Source: Aquirhabdus parva
GTDB lineage: Bacteria; Pseudomonadota; Gammaproteobacteria; Pseudomonadales; Moraxellaceae
Length of the DNA stretch: 64,000 nucleotides
Reading direction: 5' to 3'
Assembly (NCBI RefSeq): GCF_003351745.1
Contig: NZ_CP031222.1
Location: 3,020,207-3,084,206, forward strand
Shown: positions 8,656 through 17,598 of the stretch, piece after piece
Layout: each line of letters starts with the position of its first letter
Position numbering within the stretch: the first letter of the stretch is position 1
Notes under the pieces: model-generated
The model's input: the letters and a program-made list of their open reading frames with translations, nothing else
Told to the model about the DNA's origin: nothing
Database searches by the model: none
Translations under genes and position numbers: made by a program

Positions 8656-8841
8656 CGCGACACATCAAAGACCTACCCGCCCTTGCCTTTTTATCCACAT
8701 TTCAGAGTAGTTATAGATTTGAGTAAAGAAAATGGAGTAAAAACGAGGGGATAAAATAATCATCGCAAAACAGTTTTCATCGCTATGATTTGTTCGACAC
8801 ATCTGGCATCCTCAAACGATAATAAGACGAGGAACTCGACC

Positions 8842-9126
8842 ATGAAAATAATCATTCTTGCTACGCTGTGCCTGCTGACTTTGCCTGCTTTTGCTGCAAC
8901 GCCTGCCGATTCATCCAATCCACTGAACTACTCTGCTGATCAATCGGTGCCGCCTGTGGCATCACATCCACAATTATCTAAAAACCATCCGGCCAAACAA
9001 GCGGGCAAACACGTCAAAACCCCACGTAAAGACCACAAACCCTATAAAGCAGTAAAGTGTCATGATGGTTCATATCAACATCTGCGCCTAAGCTGTGCAC
9101 CCCATGGCGGCGTGGCGCGCCACTAA
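8842..9126 (+). CDS. Small exported basic protein, unknown function
   Basis: A 94-aa protein from the ATG at 8842 (GAGGAACTCGACC upstream). The signal peptide is KIIILATLCLLTLPAFAA. The mature part is Lys/His/Pro-rich, with the segment KHVKTPRKDHKPYKAVKCHDGSYQHLRLSCAPHGGV near the C-terminus holding two cysteines. The CHDGSY-x-C spacing resembles the small Cys-containing DUF3761-like exported proteins, but I am not certain. It lies between the two His-rich paralogs on the opposite strand. Confidence 0.75.
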   Translation: MKIIILATLCLLTLPAFAATPADSSNPLNYSADQSVPPVASHPQLSKNHPAKQAGKHVKTPRKDHKPYKAVKCHDGSYQHLRLSCAPHGGVARH

Positions 9127-9133
9127 TTAAAAA

Positions 9134-9165
9134 AAAGAAACCCATCGCTTGGGATGGGTTTCTTT
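9134..9165. terminator. Shared convergent bidirectional terminator
   Basis: A 13-bp stem (AAAGAAACCCATC with GATGGGTTTCTTT) encloses a 6-nt loop. It serves the plus gene ending at 9126 and the minus gene ending at 9202. Confidence 0.9.
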
Positions 9166-9201
9166 AGGCTCGATTTTAAAGCGAGGCTTTAAACAGCCCA
9201 C

Positions 9202-9435
9202 TTAGCGCCAATGGTGATGATGTCTATAGCCATGATGGTATCTGACGGGGTGATATCGCACATGGTAATAACGGACATAGTGTGGACGATACACGACTGG
9301 GCGATAGTAACCGTGATGATGGTGGACATGATGCGCTGGATAATACACCACGCGCTCGACCACTGCGGCTTGTGAAACCACTGGAACCGCCATCACACCA
9401 ACGAGGGCTGCGCCCATGAGAAGTTTCTTAAACAT
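9202..9435 (-). CDS. Small exported His/Tyr/Arg-rich protein (paralog B)
   Basis: A 77-aa protein with signal peptide LLMGAALVGVMAVPVVSQAA. The mature part is extremely rich in His, Tyr, Arg and Val (HHVHHHHGYY, VRYYHVRYHPVRYHHG, terminal HHHHWR). It is a paralog of 8357-8581. About a third of the mature residues are histidine, so metal binding or buffering in the periplasm is plausible. It has no recognisable domain. Confidence 0.8.
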   Translation of the reverse strand: MFKKLLMGAALVGVMAVPVVSQAAVVERVVYYPAHHVHHHHGYYRPVVYRPHYVRYYHVRYHPVRYHHGYRHHHHWR

Positions 9436-9463
9436 GATGTTGCACCTCTTCTTCTAGAATCTT

Positions 9464-9510
9464 GAGACTTCACTATACCCCCCAAAATCACGGTTTTAAG
9501 CAGACTCACA
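9464..9510. repeat. Duplicated upstream element, copy B (pairs with 8608-8655)
   Basis: Second copy of the conserved element upstream of the His-rich paralogs: GAGACTTCACTATACCCCC at its left end and AAGCAGACTCACA at its right end. Confidence 0.75.
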
Positions 9511-9674
9511 ATCGATCCTACAAAGCGATACCGGATATTGTATTTTTATCCATATTTCCTAGGTTTGTAACGTTTAGGTATAGAAGGTGGAGAGAGGGTG
9601 GAGTGGCTCACCAAGTGCAGGAGATGGGACTGGAGAGATTATAAAAGAGACTACTCCCTCCTTTGCATGTTCGT

Positions 9675-10346
9675 TTAAGATGCGTCCGAATGTTGTGATG
9701 CTTCAACCAGCGTGATCAACCCCAAAAACACACTAAACATGGCGCTCAAGATCGTCTCTCGGTTTGTAGCATAGCCACTTAGCATCCAGCCAATTGCGGT
9801 CTGACCCACTGCCCCAAGCAGGGCTATAGTCAGAATCTCCCCTTCGGCATCCTCAATTTTCCATGTCGGATACTTACTGCGAAGAATGCCCAACAGCACG
9901 CCCGCAAGCTGACGCACGCTTTGGGTATAGAACTGATCAACTCTTGGACTCACGCCGAGTACTTCAAGCCAACTGACGCGCGTTACAAGCGGATCTTCGA
10001 TCAGCGTGAAGGCACTCGCTAAACACTCCTGCACCAGCGTCCGCACATCTGCATCAGGGGCTAGACCACTGATCGCTTCCAAAATCGTCTGCTGGAACTT
10101 GACCAAGCAATGCTGATAAACCGCCATCAATAACGCTTCAGTATCGCTAAACGACTCATAGAAATAGCGATCCGTCAGCCCCGCCTGCTTACACAGTGCG
10201 CGTACCGTCACGGCACGATAGCCGATGGTGCCAAAGAGTACTAAACCTGCATCCAAGAATTGTTGCTGGCGACGTTGGGTACGGTCTTGCGAGCTCTCGC
10301 CGCCATAGACACGACTGGATGGAATTTGTTGGGGGTCTTTATTCAT
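9675..10346 (-). CDS. TetR family transcriptional regulator
   Basis: A protein of about 223 aa from the ATG at 10346 (an upstream ATG at 10364 would overlap the operator). The N-terminal helix-turn-helix is clear: AVTVRALCKQAGLTDRYFYESFSDTEALL. The rest is the helical ligand and dimer domain. It is divergent from the serine hydrolase gene at 10562, and the intervening DNA holds two imperfect palindromes. It therefore most likely represses that gene and itself. The ligand is unknown. Confidence 0.88.
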   Translation of the reverse strand: MNKDPQQIPSSRVYGGESSQDRTQRRQQQFLDAGLVLFGTIGYRAVTVRALCKQAGLTDRYFYESFSDTEALLMAVYQHCLVKFQQTILEAISGLAPDADVRTLVQECLASAFTLIEDPLVTRVSWLEVLGVSPRVDQFYTQSVRQLAGVLLGILRSKYPTWKIEDAEGEILTIALLGAVGQTAIGWMLSGYATNRETILSAMFSVFLGLITLVEASQHSDAS

Positions 10347-10355
10347 GAGCGTATT

Positions 10356-10409
10356 TGACAACATCTGTCGTCACATGTAAAGTGAAGATGGCTGTCGTCA
10401 CTTTTGACA
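10356..10409. promoter_or_regulatory. Operator candidates between TetR and serine hydrolase genes
   Basis: TGACAACATCTGTCGTCA (10356-10373) is an imperfect palindrome with 7 of 9 positions matching. TGTCGTCACTTTTGACA (10393-10409) reads TGTC...GACA at its ends. Both lie in the divergent promoter region, the usual site for TetR autoregulation. Confidence 0.5.
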
Positions 10410-10561
10410 TGCTGTGTATATCTAACGGCATATGCAACGCGTCATCACACAAGACTTCAGTAAAAGACACCGCAATACGGACGGATTCGTCAGCAGTCAA
10501 AACCAGACTTCAGGTCAGTCGTTTGTGCTGCTTGGATTGCATTTTGTATAGGGAAGATTCA

Positions 10562-11740
10562 ATGAATGCTCAATCACAACCTTGGCGCTTATGGCTACTT
10601 TACCTACGGCGCCTCATCGGCTCGCAAACCATCCGTCCCATTACCCAGAGTAATTGGTATCAGCCGCGCGTGATCATCAGCGGTAGTACAGCCCCTGCCC
10701 TTCATGCCAGACCCGCAAGCGCTTCAGGCTTAATTGCGGAAGCAGTCTTGGACAGCATTGATGACTACTTGCAGCGGCAAAACAGCCATGCCCTATTGAT
10801 CATGCATCAGGATCAATTGGTCCACGCCAAGTACTGGAACTTCAAGCCACATTACACCTTTAACTCCATGTCGATGGTCAAGACGGTACAAGCGCTTTCG
10901 ATCGGCATTGCCATTGATTTGGGATTGATCGGCAGTGTGCATGATTCGGTCGCTCAGTATCTGCCCGAGTGGCGTAATGATGAGCGCGCCAAGATTACCA
11001 TTGAACACCTGCTCACCATGCAGTCTGGCTTAAAGAGTGACCTCAGCCGACAAGGCATCACCGTTTTTCCAGCGATTGTACCGCTGTATTTGGGTACCAA
11101 TATCAAGAAGCATGCGCTGGCACTGCCCGCTGTCGCAGAACCCGGCTGCTATTTTGAATACAACAATTACAATACCCAAATACTTGGGCTAATCCTCGAA
11201 CAAGTCTCAGGCTTAAGCTCGGCGGCGTTCTTTTCCAAGTACATTTGGCAGCCGCTGGAGTGCCATGATGCCTCACTGTGGCTGGATCAAGAGAACGGTA
11301 CAGCACGCACCTTCGGCGCACTGTTTGCCCGCCCTGAAGATTGGCTACGCGTCGCCAGCCTTTTTCTGACTAAAGGCAACTACAAGGGTCGCCAAATCGT
11401 ATCGGAGGCTTGGCTCAAAGAAATGATCATCCCGCGCAATACGGAGGCACGCGGTGTAAAAGACGGCAAAGGCGACTACGGCTATCAGATTTGGCTCAAA
11501 GCCCATGATTACGGTCTGATTCGCGGTATTCCGTGGTTTGAAGCGACGCATGCTAAAGCGCCACATGTCGATGAAGAGATGTTTTATTTTGAAGGGATGC
11601 GAGGCCAGTATTTATTTGTCAGTCCGCGCCACAATCTGTTGATGCTGCGTATGGGTGAGCGACCAAAGCGTGACTGGGATGGAAGCTGGGCCATTAATCA
11701 ATTGCTGCAACATCTGGATGAGGTACCAGAGCTGGCGTAA
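10562..11740 (+). CDS. Serine hydrolase, beta-lactamase (class C)/esterase EstB type
   Basis: A 392-aa protein from the ATG at 10562 (GGGAAG upstream; the open frame back to 10355 is a spurious extension). The class C beta-lactamase fold is shown by the SxxK motif S104-M-V-K107 within FNSMSMVKT and the YxN motif Y200-N-N202 in FEYNNYNTQILG. The helix LLTMQSGL is typical of the esterase subgroup. No clear signal peptide is present, so the enzyme is probably cytoplasmic or membrane-associated through its basic N-terminus. Such enzymes hydrolyse esters or small amides; the substrate is unknown. Expression is probably controlled by the divergent TetR protein. Confidence 0.88.
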   Translation: MNAQSQPWRLWLLYLRRLIGSQTIRPITQSNWYQPRVIISGSTAPALHARPASASGLIAEAVLDSIDDYLQRQNSHALLIMHQDQLVHAKYWNFKPHYTFNSMSMVKTVQALSIGIAIDLGLIGSVHDSVAQYLPEWRNDERAKITIEHLLTMQSGLKSDLSRQGITVFPAIVPLYLGTNIKKHALALPAVAEPGCYFEYNNYNTQILGLILEQVSGLSSAAFFSKYIWQPLECHDASLWLDQENGTARTFGALFARPEDWLRVASLFLTKGNYKGRQIVSEAWLKEMIIPRNTEARGVKDGKGDYGYQIWLKAHDYGLIRGIPWFEATHAKAPHVDEEMFYFEGMRGQYLFVSPRHNLLMLRMGERPKRDWDGSWAINQLLQHLDEVPELA

Positions 11741-12020
11741 TAAGACTGACAGGCTTGTATGAGAATACAAAAAATTCCAGCTCTCCACCCGACCTTATCA
11801 TTTCAATGAATTTGAAGAAACGGTTCGTGAAATTTGCCGCACGGCTTAGGTCTACAAATTATGACTGCAAAACCATTTGATCATACGGTTTAACAAAGGG
11901 TCATCGGAACAATCGCCCCTTGGTCCTGTATGGCTAAGTTTGGGCTAAGGTGACACGGTAATGTCATATTCGGGTGTTTAAATCTGGCGCAGATTCATTC
12001 ACCGTCGGATTACTTTTTCT

Positions 12021-13391
12021 ATGTTCATCAATAAATTGCCATCAATTCTGATGGGAACACTGCTCGCAGTGAGCATCACCACAGCCCATGCTGCAACCTC
12101 ACGCACCAGTTGGGTCGTCAATCAGGTTTATAACTATAACCATCCTTTTGCAGCGACTGACAGCGCTGATCTTGCGACCAAAATGTCTACCATGGCTGCC
12201 AGTGCATTCAACTTCTATCGTGGCACCAACCATATCTTCTACCAAGATACCTTAACCCTTCCCGCATCAAGCTATGTCACCTCACAAACAGGCTACACTT
12301 GGGTCGGCGGTGATGTGCATGTGGGCAATTTCGGCGGTCTGCGCGACAGCAGTGGCAACTCAATCTTCTCTGTGAATGATTTTGATGAAGCCTACCTGGG
12401 TCAGTATGTGTGGGATCTGCGTCGTCTAGCAACCAGTCTGGTGCTGGCGGGTCAAGCCAATGGCATTTCGAACACCGATATCACGACTGCGATTAGCACC
12501 ATGGTCGGTAGTTATGTCAGCCAAATGAGCACGTTTAAAGGCAGCAGCGATGAACTAAGCTTCCAGCTTAAAAACGGCAATACCTCAGGTGCGGTACAGG
12601 ATGTGATCAGTGCATCCAGTGGCGACAGCCGCTCTAGCCTACTCAGCAAATATACCCAGCTCTCTGGCAGCACCCGCACCTTCCAGAATATCGCAGGCTC
12701 TTTGATAGCGGTCAACAGCACGACTTACAACAATGTTGCAGGTGCGATGAGCAGTTATATCAATACCATCTCGGCTTCAAAACAATATGCTGCAAGCTAC
12801 TATACCGTAAAAGATGTTCACCAAAAAATCGGCTCAGGTGTGGGCAGTTTGGGAAAACTACGTTACTACGTGCTCATTGAAGGTCCATCATCATCAACGA
12901 CTGATGATGTAATTTTGGAAGTGAAGCAAGAAGTCAACAGCGCGGTTGCCACCGTGGATAATGGTCAGCTTCCATCGAGCTACTACGGCAATCATGAAGG
13001 GGGTCGTGTAGCAATGAGCGCCAAGGCACAGCAGTTGAATGCCGACGTGTTGATCGGCTATACCACCATCAATGGTCTGCCATACTATATCCATGAGAAG
13101 TCTCCGTATGCGGAAGACTTTGATTCGACCAAGCTGTCTACGGCGGGCAAGTTGAATACCGCTGCGACTTACTTGGGTCAAGCCTTGGCTGCCGCTCATG
13201 CCATATCTGATCAGGACTACAACAGCAGCATCGTGCCGTATAGCATCGACAAGCAAGTCACGGATGCGATCACCAGCACCAGCGGTCTAAAGTCTGAAAT
13301 CTCTACTTTTGCCTTTAACTACGCAGCGCAGGTGAATCTGGATTGGCAGAGCTTTGTGTCTGCTTATAATGCAGGTACGCCGCTTTACTAA
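12021..13391 (+). CDS. Exported DUF2252 protein (kinase-like fold)
   Basis: A 456-aa protein with signal peptide (LLAVSITTAHAA, cleavage near residue 25). DUF2252 hallmarks in order: FYRG at 65-68, GDVHVGNFGG at 97-106, NDFDEAYLGQYVWDLRRLATS at 119-139, KIGSGVGSLGKLRYYVLIEG at 269-288, ILEVKQEVNSAV at 298-309, and a final LAAAHA segment. DUF2252 is, to my knowledge, grouped with protein-kinase/aminoglycoside-phosphotransferase-like folds. The GDxHxxN and DFD motifs resemble their catalytic loop and metal site, while the Gly-rich and Lys motifs come later than in ordinary kinases. Most family members are cytosolic; this one appears to be secreted. It is monocistronic with a strong terminator. 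Confidence 0.87.
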   Translation: MFINKLPSILMGTLLAVSITTAHAATSRTSWVVNQVYNYNHPFAATDSADLATKMSTMAASAFNFYRGTNHIFYQDTLTLPASSYVTSQTGYTWVGGDVHVGNFGGLRDSSGNSIFSVNDFDEAYLGQYVWDLRRLATSLVLAGQANGISNTDITTAISTMVGSYVSQMSTFKGSSDELSFQLKNGNTSGAVQDVISASSGDSRSSLLSKYTQLSGSTRTFQNIAGSLIAVNSTTYNNVAGAMSSYINTISASKQYAASYYTVKDVHQKIGSGVGSLGKLRYYVLIEGPSSSTTDDVILEVKQEVNSAVATVDNGQLPSSYYGNHEGGRVAMSAKAQQLNADVLIGYTTINGLPYYIHEKSPYAEDFDSTKLSTAGKLNTAATYLGQALAAAHAISDQDYNSSIVPYSIDKQVTDAITSTSGLKSEISTFAFNYAAQVNLDWQSFVSAYNAGTPLY

Positions 13392-13417
13392 GAGTTTCAA
13401 CGCTTAAAGCACTATGA

Positions 13418-13456
13418 ACAAACGACCCCCGCACTCATCATGCGGGGGTCGTTTGT
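13418..13456. terminator. Strong bidirectional terminator
   Basis: A 16-bp GC-rich stem (ACAAACGACCCCCGCA with its complement at 13441-13456) encloses a 7-nt loop and is followed by TTT. It lies between the convergent DUF2252 and TonB-like genes. Confidence 0.92.
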
Positions 13457-13486
13457 TTTATCTATACATGAGATGACCTGGCAACG

Positions 13487-14194
13487 CTAAGACTTTATCA
13501 ACTCTAGCGTGACCTCAAAATGATGATCCGTCTCTGTCGCCCAGACATCAGGTGGGAAGGAAGCAAAGGCTGTACGGTTTAAGCTATTTAGCGCGTCATG
13601 ATCCACTTGGGCATCGCCTGAGGACTGGACTATCGACTTGCTGATCAGCATACCGTCACGATTCAGGTCAAAACCGATTACCACACGAAGCGCCGCTTGA
13701 GGCGTGCTTGGATCGCTGGGGGCACCATCCGTAATCACCTTAAAGCGTCCGGTATGACCAAACTGGCTTTGCACGCCTTCGACATACAGTGACGCCGGAT
13801 CGTGTGATCGCACTTGTGGTGTATCCGCTAATACCTCTTCTGGACGCTCGACATTGGACTGCGAGTCTGGGATAGGATTGGGCATTGATGTACTCTCTGC
13901 AACCGCAGGCACAGTGGATGTGGAGTCACTCACCAATGGTGCGATATGTACAGGGATCGGCGCAGGCATGGGTGATGGTGGCATCGATAATGCTGCGTGG
14001 CTTGCAGGTGCAGGAGGTGCCGCATTTTGAATATTGACGCTGAGCAAATAAGTTTCTTGCTCGGGTGGTTTAATTTTTTGTTGAGTGGGAAACATCACAA
14101 TCAACACCCACGGGGTGACGGCCAGAATGCTTGCGATCCAGCGGCGGTATGCATAGGCATAGGTCATGAGGCGTGCGGTGTCTTTTTGACTCAT
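13487..14194 (-). CDS. TonB-like energy transducer protein
   Basis: About 235 aa. There is one N-terminal transmembrane helix (WIASILAVTPWVLIVMF), a Pro/Ala/Ser-rich periplasmic linker at about residues 55-125, and a C-terminal TonB/TolA-like domain (VVIGFDLNRDGMLISKSIVQSSGDAQVDHDALNSL) with the usual strand-helix pattern. TonB couples the inner-membrane proton gradient to outer-membrane receptors. No exbB/exbD lies beside it, so it is either an orphan TonB or a TonB-domain protein of other use. The start is uncertain: ATG at 14194 or GTG at 14218, both with GGAGAG-like sequences at poor spacing. Confidence 0.8.
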   Translation of the reverse strand: MSQKDTARLMTYAYAYRRWIASILAVTPWVLIVMFPTQQKIKPPEQETYLLSVNIQNAAPPAPASHAALSMPPSPMPAPIPVHIAPLVSDSTSTVPAVAESTSMPNPIPDSQSNVERPEEVLADTPQVRSHDPASLYVEGVQSQFGHTGRFKVITDGAPSDPSTPQAALRVVIGFDLNRDGMLISKSIVQSSGDAQVDHDALNSLNRTAFASFPPDVWATETDHHFEVTLELIKS

Positions 14195-14289
14195 CGGGTC
14201 GGTGTCACTCTCCAGCACAAAACCACTTTTACTCTCCCTGATGGTAGTTCACATCATCGCGATGAATCATGACAGAAAGATGGCGTGTC

Positions 14290-14802
14290 TCACACCCACC
14301 GCGGTAACCACGGAATATCAGTCACGCCAACATCATATCCTTGCTGATGCAGAATTGTGGTGAGTTGTCCGCGATGATGGGTCTGATGATTAAATAAATG
14401 GCTGACCAATGCCCATGTAGGTCTGACCCGCGTGCCACCATCGACATTGCTGATATAGGTGAAATCGGCGGCGAGTTGCTCTGCAGTGAGCGTTTGTGCC
14501 CATGCCAAAATCCATGTATCCACCTTGACCCGTTCAGCCCGTAGTTCTTCAAAGTCATCAAAGCGATGCTGATCAATCTTTTGCAGGGTGTACTGCCCGA
14601 GCGCCAACCGCTCCATCCACGCCAGATCACCATAGAGGATATGACTCAGCGTGCCATGGATGGACTTAAAGTATGCACCCAAATCACGACGGCGTAGCTC
14701 ATCGGGGATGGTGGTAATCAGGGCATAGAGCCGCTGGTTCATCCATTGGTTGTATTCCGCCAACATGATATAGGGTTCGGGGATGAATATCGGCTGACTC
14801 AT
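14290..14802 (-). CDS. DinB family protein
   Basis: A 170-aa four-helix-bundle protein of the DinB/YfiT-like family. The metal site is visible as conserved histidines in KSIHGTLSHILYGD (about residues 47-59) and LFNHQTHHRGQ near residue 140. Family members are putative metal-dependent S-transferases acting with bacillithiol or other thiols, or are stress proteins. The start at 14802 gives MSQPIF; an upstream TTG at 14814 is less likely. The physiological role here is unknown. Confidence 0.88.
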   Translation of the reverse strand: MSQPIFIPEPYIMLAEYNQWMNQRLYALITTIPDELRRRDLGAYFKSIHGTLSHILYGDLAWMERLALGQYTLQKIDQHRFDDFEELRAERVKVDTWILAWAQTLTAEQLAADFTYISNVDGGTRVRPTWALVSHLFNHQTHHRGQLTTILHQQGYDVGVTDIPWLPRWV

Positions 14803-14895
14803 GAGTGGGCTCAAAGCGGGGATTCAATGGATGCTTTAAGTTATATGCCAGAAAACCTTTTTTTTCAATGCCGTGAAAAACTTCTACGACTCCCC

Positions 14896-15645
14896 TCATC
14901 CATAGGCCCGCACAAAGAACGCCGCAGTAATGCCAAAGGTCAGCATCAGCGTCGCCACACGCACCGCCTGAGGTGAGGCAAAACGGGCGATACGAGCCCC
15001 GCCATAGCCACCAATAATCGCAGCAACCAGCATGATCAGGGTTTGCTGCCAATACACGGCATGGGCAATAATAAAGGTCAATGCAGCAATGCCATTGGCG
15101 GTACTGACCATGATCGTGCGCGGCGGATTTAACGTTTTCAAATCGCGATTGGTCAGAACACTCCATACTGCCATCATCATAATACCCACCGCACCACCAA
15201 AATACCCGCCATAGATGCCCAAAATAAATTGCGCGATCAAGACCGCCGCAGGTTTGATATGGACATGACGGCGTAACCATTCGCCAAATTGACGACCAAA
15301 GCTGAGGACAATGGTTGCGATGAGCAAGAGCCAAGGCAGCAGATGATCAAAGGTTTGCGCTGAGGTCAACAGCAGTAAAACCGCACCAAGGATACCGCCG
15401 ATCAGGGTGATCAACAGCAACAGACGCATGGAGACATTGCCTAAGGGTTGTAGTCCATCCCGATAAACCCATGCACTGGCAAGCCCACCGGGAAACAGTG
15501 CGACCGTGCTTGAAGCATTCGCTTGAACCGATGGCACCCCAGCAGCGATCAGTGCAGGGATGGTGACGAACGAGCCGCCACCGGCTAGGGCATTCATCGC
15601 CCCTGCCAAAAGCCCTGCCCCAGCAATCAAGAAAAAATGATCCAT
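14896..15645 (-). CDS. TSUP family permease (TauE/SafE, sulfite/anion exporter type)
   Basis: A 249-aa membrane protein. The ATG at 15645 has GAGGTGG at 5 nt, better than the GTG at 15654. It has the family's duplicated architecture, with AGAMNALAGGGSFVTIPALIAAGVP near the N-terminus and GIYGGYFGGAVGIMMM in the second half. There are about eight membrane segments. TSUP proteins move sulfite, sulfoacetate or other small anions. It is divergent from a LysR regulator at 15779, which probably controls it. Confidence 0.9.
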   Translation of the reverse strand: MDHFFLIAGAGLLAGAMNALAGGGSFVTIPALIAAGVPSVQANASSTVALFPGGLASAWVYRDGLQPLGNVSMRLLLLITLIGGILGAVLLLLTSAQTFDHLLPWLLLIATIVLSFGRQFGEWLRRHVHIKPAAVLIAQFILGIYGGYFGGAVGIMMMAVWSVLTNRDLKTLNPPRTIMVSTANGIAALTFIIAHAVYWQQTLIMLVAAIIGGYGGARIARFASPQAVRVATLMLTFGITAAFFVRAYG

Positions 15646-15778
15646 TGTCGCCACCTCTAAACCGATATAATGACCCGCAGTCTACGCCGATCATTTATCC
15701 ACACAATCGGGCATTTCCAATGCTAGACTTCGGTAAAACCAGAGGCTTAAAACAGCCTCAGCACATAGGGGAATGATC

Positions 15779-16690
15779 ATGCGTATCGACCTGACGGATC
15801 TACGCTTGTTTCTACTGGTGGTGGAACATGGCAGTCTAACCCAAGGCGCGGTCGCCATGAACCTGTCCTTGGCGGCGGTCAGTGAACGCATCTCCAATAT
15901 GGAGTCGATCTTGGGCACGCCGCTGTTTGAACGCGTCCGACGCGGCGTGCGGACAACGGTCGCTGGGGATGCCTTGATTCGTCATGCGCGTTTGATCTTG
16001 GGTCAAGTCGAGCAGATGCGCGGTGAGCTGGATACCTATGCGTCAGGACTCAAAGGCCGCGTGCGGCTGATGTCAAATACCGCTGCGCTCAGTTCTTTTC
16101 TGCCGCAAAAGCTCTGTGACTTTCTTGCTCGTTATCCCGATCTGTCTGTCGATGTGGATGAGAAACCCAGTACGGATATTGTGCTTGCCGTCGCCAAAGG
16201 GCATGCGGACTTGGGGATTGTCGCGAATATTATCGACCTTGCCGCGCTACAGGCAGAGGTGATTGCGCAGGATCAGCTGGTGGTCGTGGTCAAGCGCACG
16301 CATCGCATCGCCAGCCTGCCCTTTGTGACACTGGCTGAGATTGTTGATGAGAAGTTTATCGGTCTGTCGGATGCAGCTTTGGAGCGACACTTGGGTGAGC
16401 GTGCCTCGCTGCTGGGACGCAAGATTGATTATCGGATTCGTATGCGCAGTATTGAGAATGTCTGCATGATGCTGGAGGCAGAAATCGGCATCGCGGTATT
16501 GTCCGCATCCGCCATTGAGTCCCTCCAGCGACCTGATCTAGTGATTGTTCCCTTACAAGAACCGTGGGCGACGCGTCAGCTTTATGTTTGTGCAAGAGAC
16601 TTTGCGGCGCTGCCGCCGAGGACGCAGTTGCTGGCGAGTTTTCTAATGGGTGCGCTTGACTCTATAGAAACAGGCCGCTTGCAAACTTAA
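15779..16690 (+). CDS. LysR family transcriptional regulator
   Basis: A 303-aa protein. The N-terminal winged helix is typical (LRLFLLVVEHGSLTQGAVAMNLSLAAVSERISNMESILGTPLFERVRRG), followed by a periplasmic-binding-protein-like effector domain. The ATG at 15779 has AGGGG at 8 nt; the ATG at 15773 is too close to it. It is divergent from the TSUP anion permease and is likely to respond to the anion or its parent compound. Confidence 0.9.
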   Translation: MRIDLTDLRLFLLVVEHGSLTQGAVAMNLSLAAVSERISNMESILGTPLFERVRRGVRTTVAGDALIRHARLILGQVEQMRGELDTYASGLKGRVRLMSNTAALSSFLPQKLCDFLARYPDLSVDVDEKPSTDIVLAVAKGHADLGIVANIIDLAALQAEVIAQDQLVVVVKRTHRIASLPFVTLAEIVDEKFIGLSDAALERHLGERASLLGRKIDYRIRMRSIENVCMMLEAEIGIAVLSASAIESLQRPDLVIVPLQEPWATRQLYVCARDFAALPPRTQLLASFLMGALDSIETGRLQT

Positions 16691-16809
16691 CAAAGCGCTT
16701 ACTTAACAAGCGACAAATGCAATAGGATTGCCCGAATTCATCCACATTTTCTTTAGATAGTGCATAAGCCAACTTTTTAGGCATATCTCAAGACGAAATC
16801 AATGGAGCG

Positions 16810-17028
16810 ATGATGAAACGATTACTACCGGTGGCTTTGCTGGGTTTTTCATTGAACGCGTTTGCTGATGATCCGGCCCCAATGCCAACCTCAACCGATA
16901 CCGGTCCTGCGCCTACGGACAGCCCTAGCCCACCACCCACCGATTCAACCAGTGCGCCATCTGCAGACTCCGCAAAGCCGCATAAGCATCACCACCACAA
17001 AGCCGATACACCGCCTACCGCTAGCTAA
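16810..17028 (+). CDS. Small exported Pro/Thr/Ser-rich protein with His tail
   Basis: A 72-aa protein. The signal peptide (KRLLPVALLGFSLNAFA) is followed by a low-complexity mature part of Pro, Thr, Ser and Asp and then HKHHHHK near the C-terminus. GGAGCG lies just upstream of the two consecutive ATG codons. It has no domain. As with the two His-rich paralogs at 8.4 and 9.3 kb, metal binding is possible but unproven. Confidence 0.65.
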   Translation: MMKRLLPVALLGFSLNAFADDPAPMPTSTDTGPAPTDSPSPPPTDSTSAPSADSAKPHKHHHHKADTPPTAS

Positions 17029-17035
17029 AAACATG

Positions 17036-17058
17036 CTCCCCCTTCAGGCAAGGGGGAG
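17036..17058 (+). terminator. Hairpin after the small exported protein gene
   Basis: CTCCCCCTT pairs with AAGGGGGAG around a 5-nt loop, 8 bp after the stop codon. The T-run after it is poor (TGTTG), so termination may be partial and allow read-through into the DUF1398 gene. Confidence 0.55.
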
Positions 17059-17107
17059 TGTTGACACGATCCATTTGCAATGCTCAATTTTGCCTGCCGA
17101 GAACATC

Positions 17108-17569
17108 ATGTTTACCATCGATCATATTTCCCAGATTCATGCCAGCGTCAAATTGGGATCAAACTTTCCCCAATATGTGCAGGACCTAAAAGCCCTCGGT
17201 ATGGCGTATTACGACGTCTTTGCCTGTGATGGTCACTCCGAGTATTACTCCACCAGTCGCGAGCGGCTGGAATCCCCGAAGAAGTATCCAACTATAGGTA
17301 TTGCATCCAAAGGCGATGCCCATGCCCTACGCCGTACCATCAGTCTACATCAGCTCGGCAGCATCAACTTTCTGACCTTCTGCCATGAGGCCGCAAGTGC
17401 TGGAGTCAAATACTGGCGTATCGATGTGACGCACTTGCGCTGTATTTTTTATGATATGGCAGGGCATGAGATTTTGATTGAGCCGATTCCTCATCCTCAG
17501 CCAACGTCAATCCTTGCTCAATCTTTCAAATCACCTTTGTTTAAACCGATGGCCCATCAGACGCGATAG
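17108..17569 (+). CDS. DUF1398 family protein
   Basis: A 153-aa cytoplasmic protein resembling E. coli YbcV/DUF1398: SQIHASVKLGSNFPQYVQDLKALGMAYYDVFACDGHSEYYS at the N-terminus and a C-terminal YWRIDVTHLRCIFYDMAGHEI block. The function of the family is unknown. The ATG at 17108 is preceded only by a weak GAGAA; the frame is open further upstream, but that part overlaps the small exported gene and its hairpin. Confidence 0.85.
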   Translation: MFTIDHISQIHASVKLGSNFPQYVQDLKALGMAYYDVFACDGHSEYYSTSRERLESPKKYPTIGIASKGDAHALRRTISLHQLGSINFLTFCHEAASAGVKYWRIDVTHLRCIFYDMAGHEILIEPIPHPQPTSILAQSFKSPLFKPMAHQTR

Positions 17570-17598
17570 ACATCGAGCCTCAAATCACGACCCTAAAA

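Noticed and set aside
10355-10561. N-terminal extension of the serine hydrolase ORF
   Set aside because: It covers the divergent operator region, has no ribosome binding site and lacks family similarity; the ATG at 10562 with GGGAAG is the better start.
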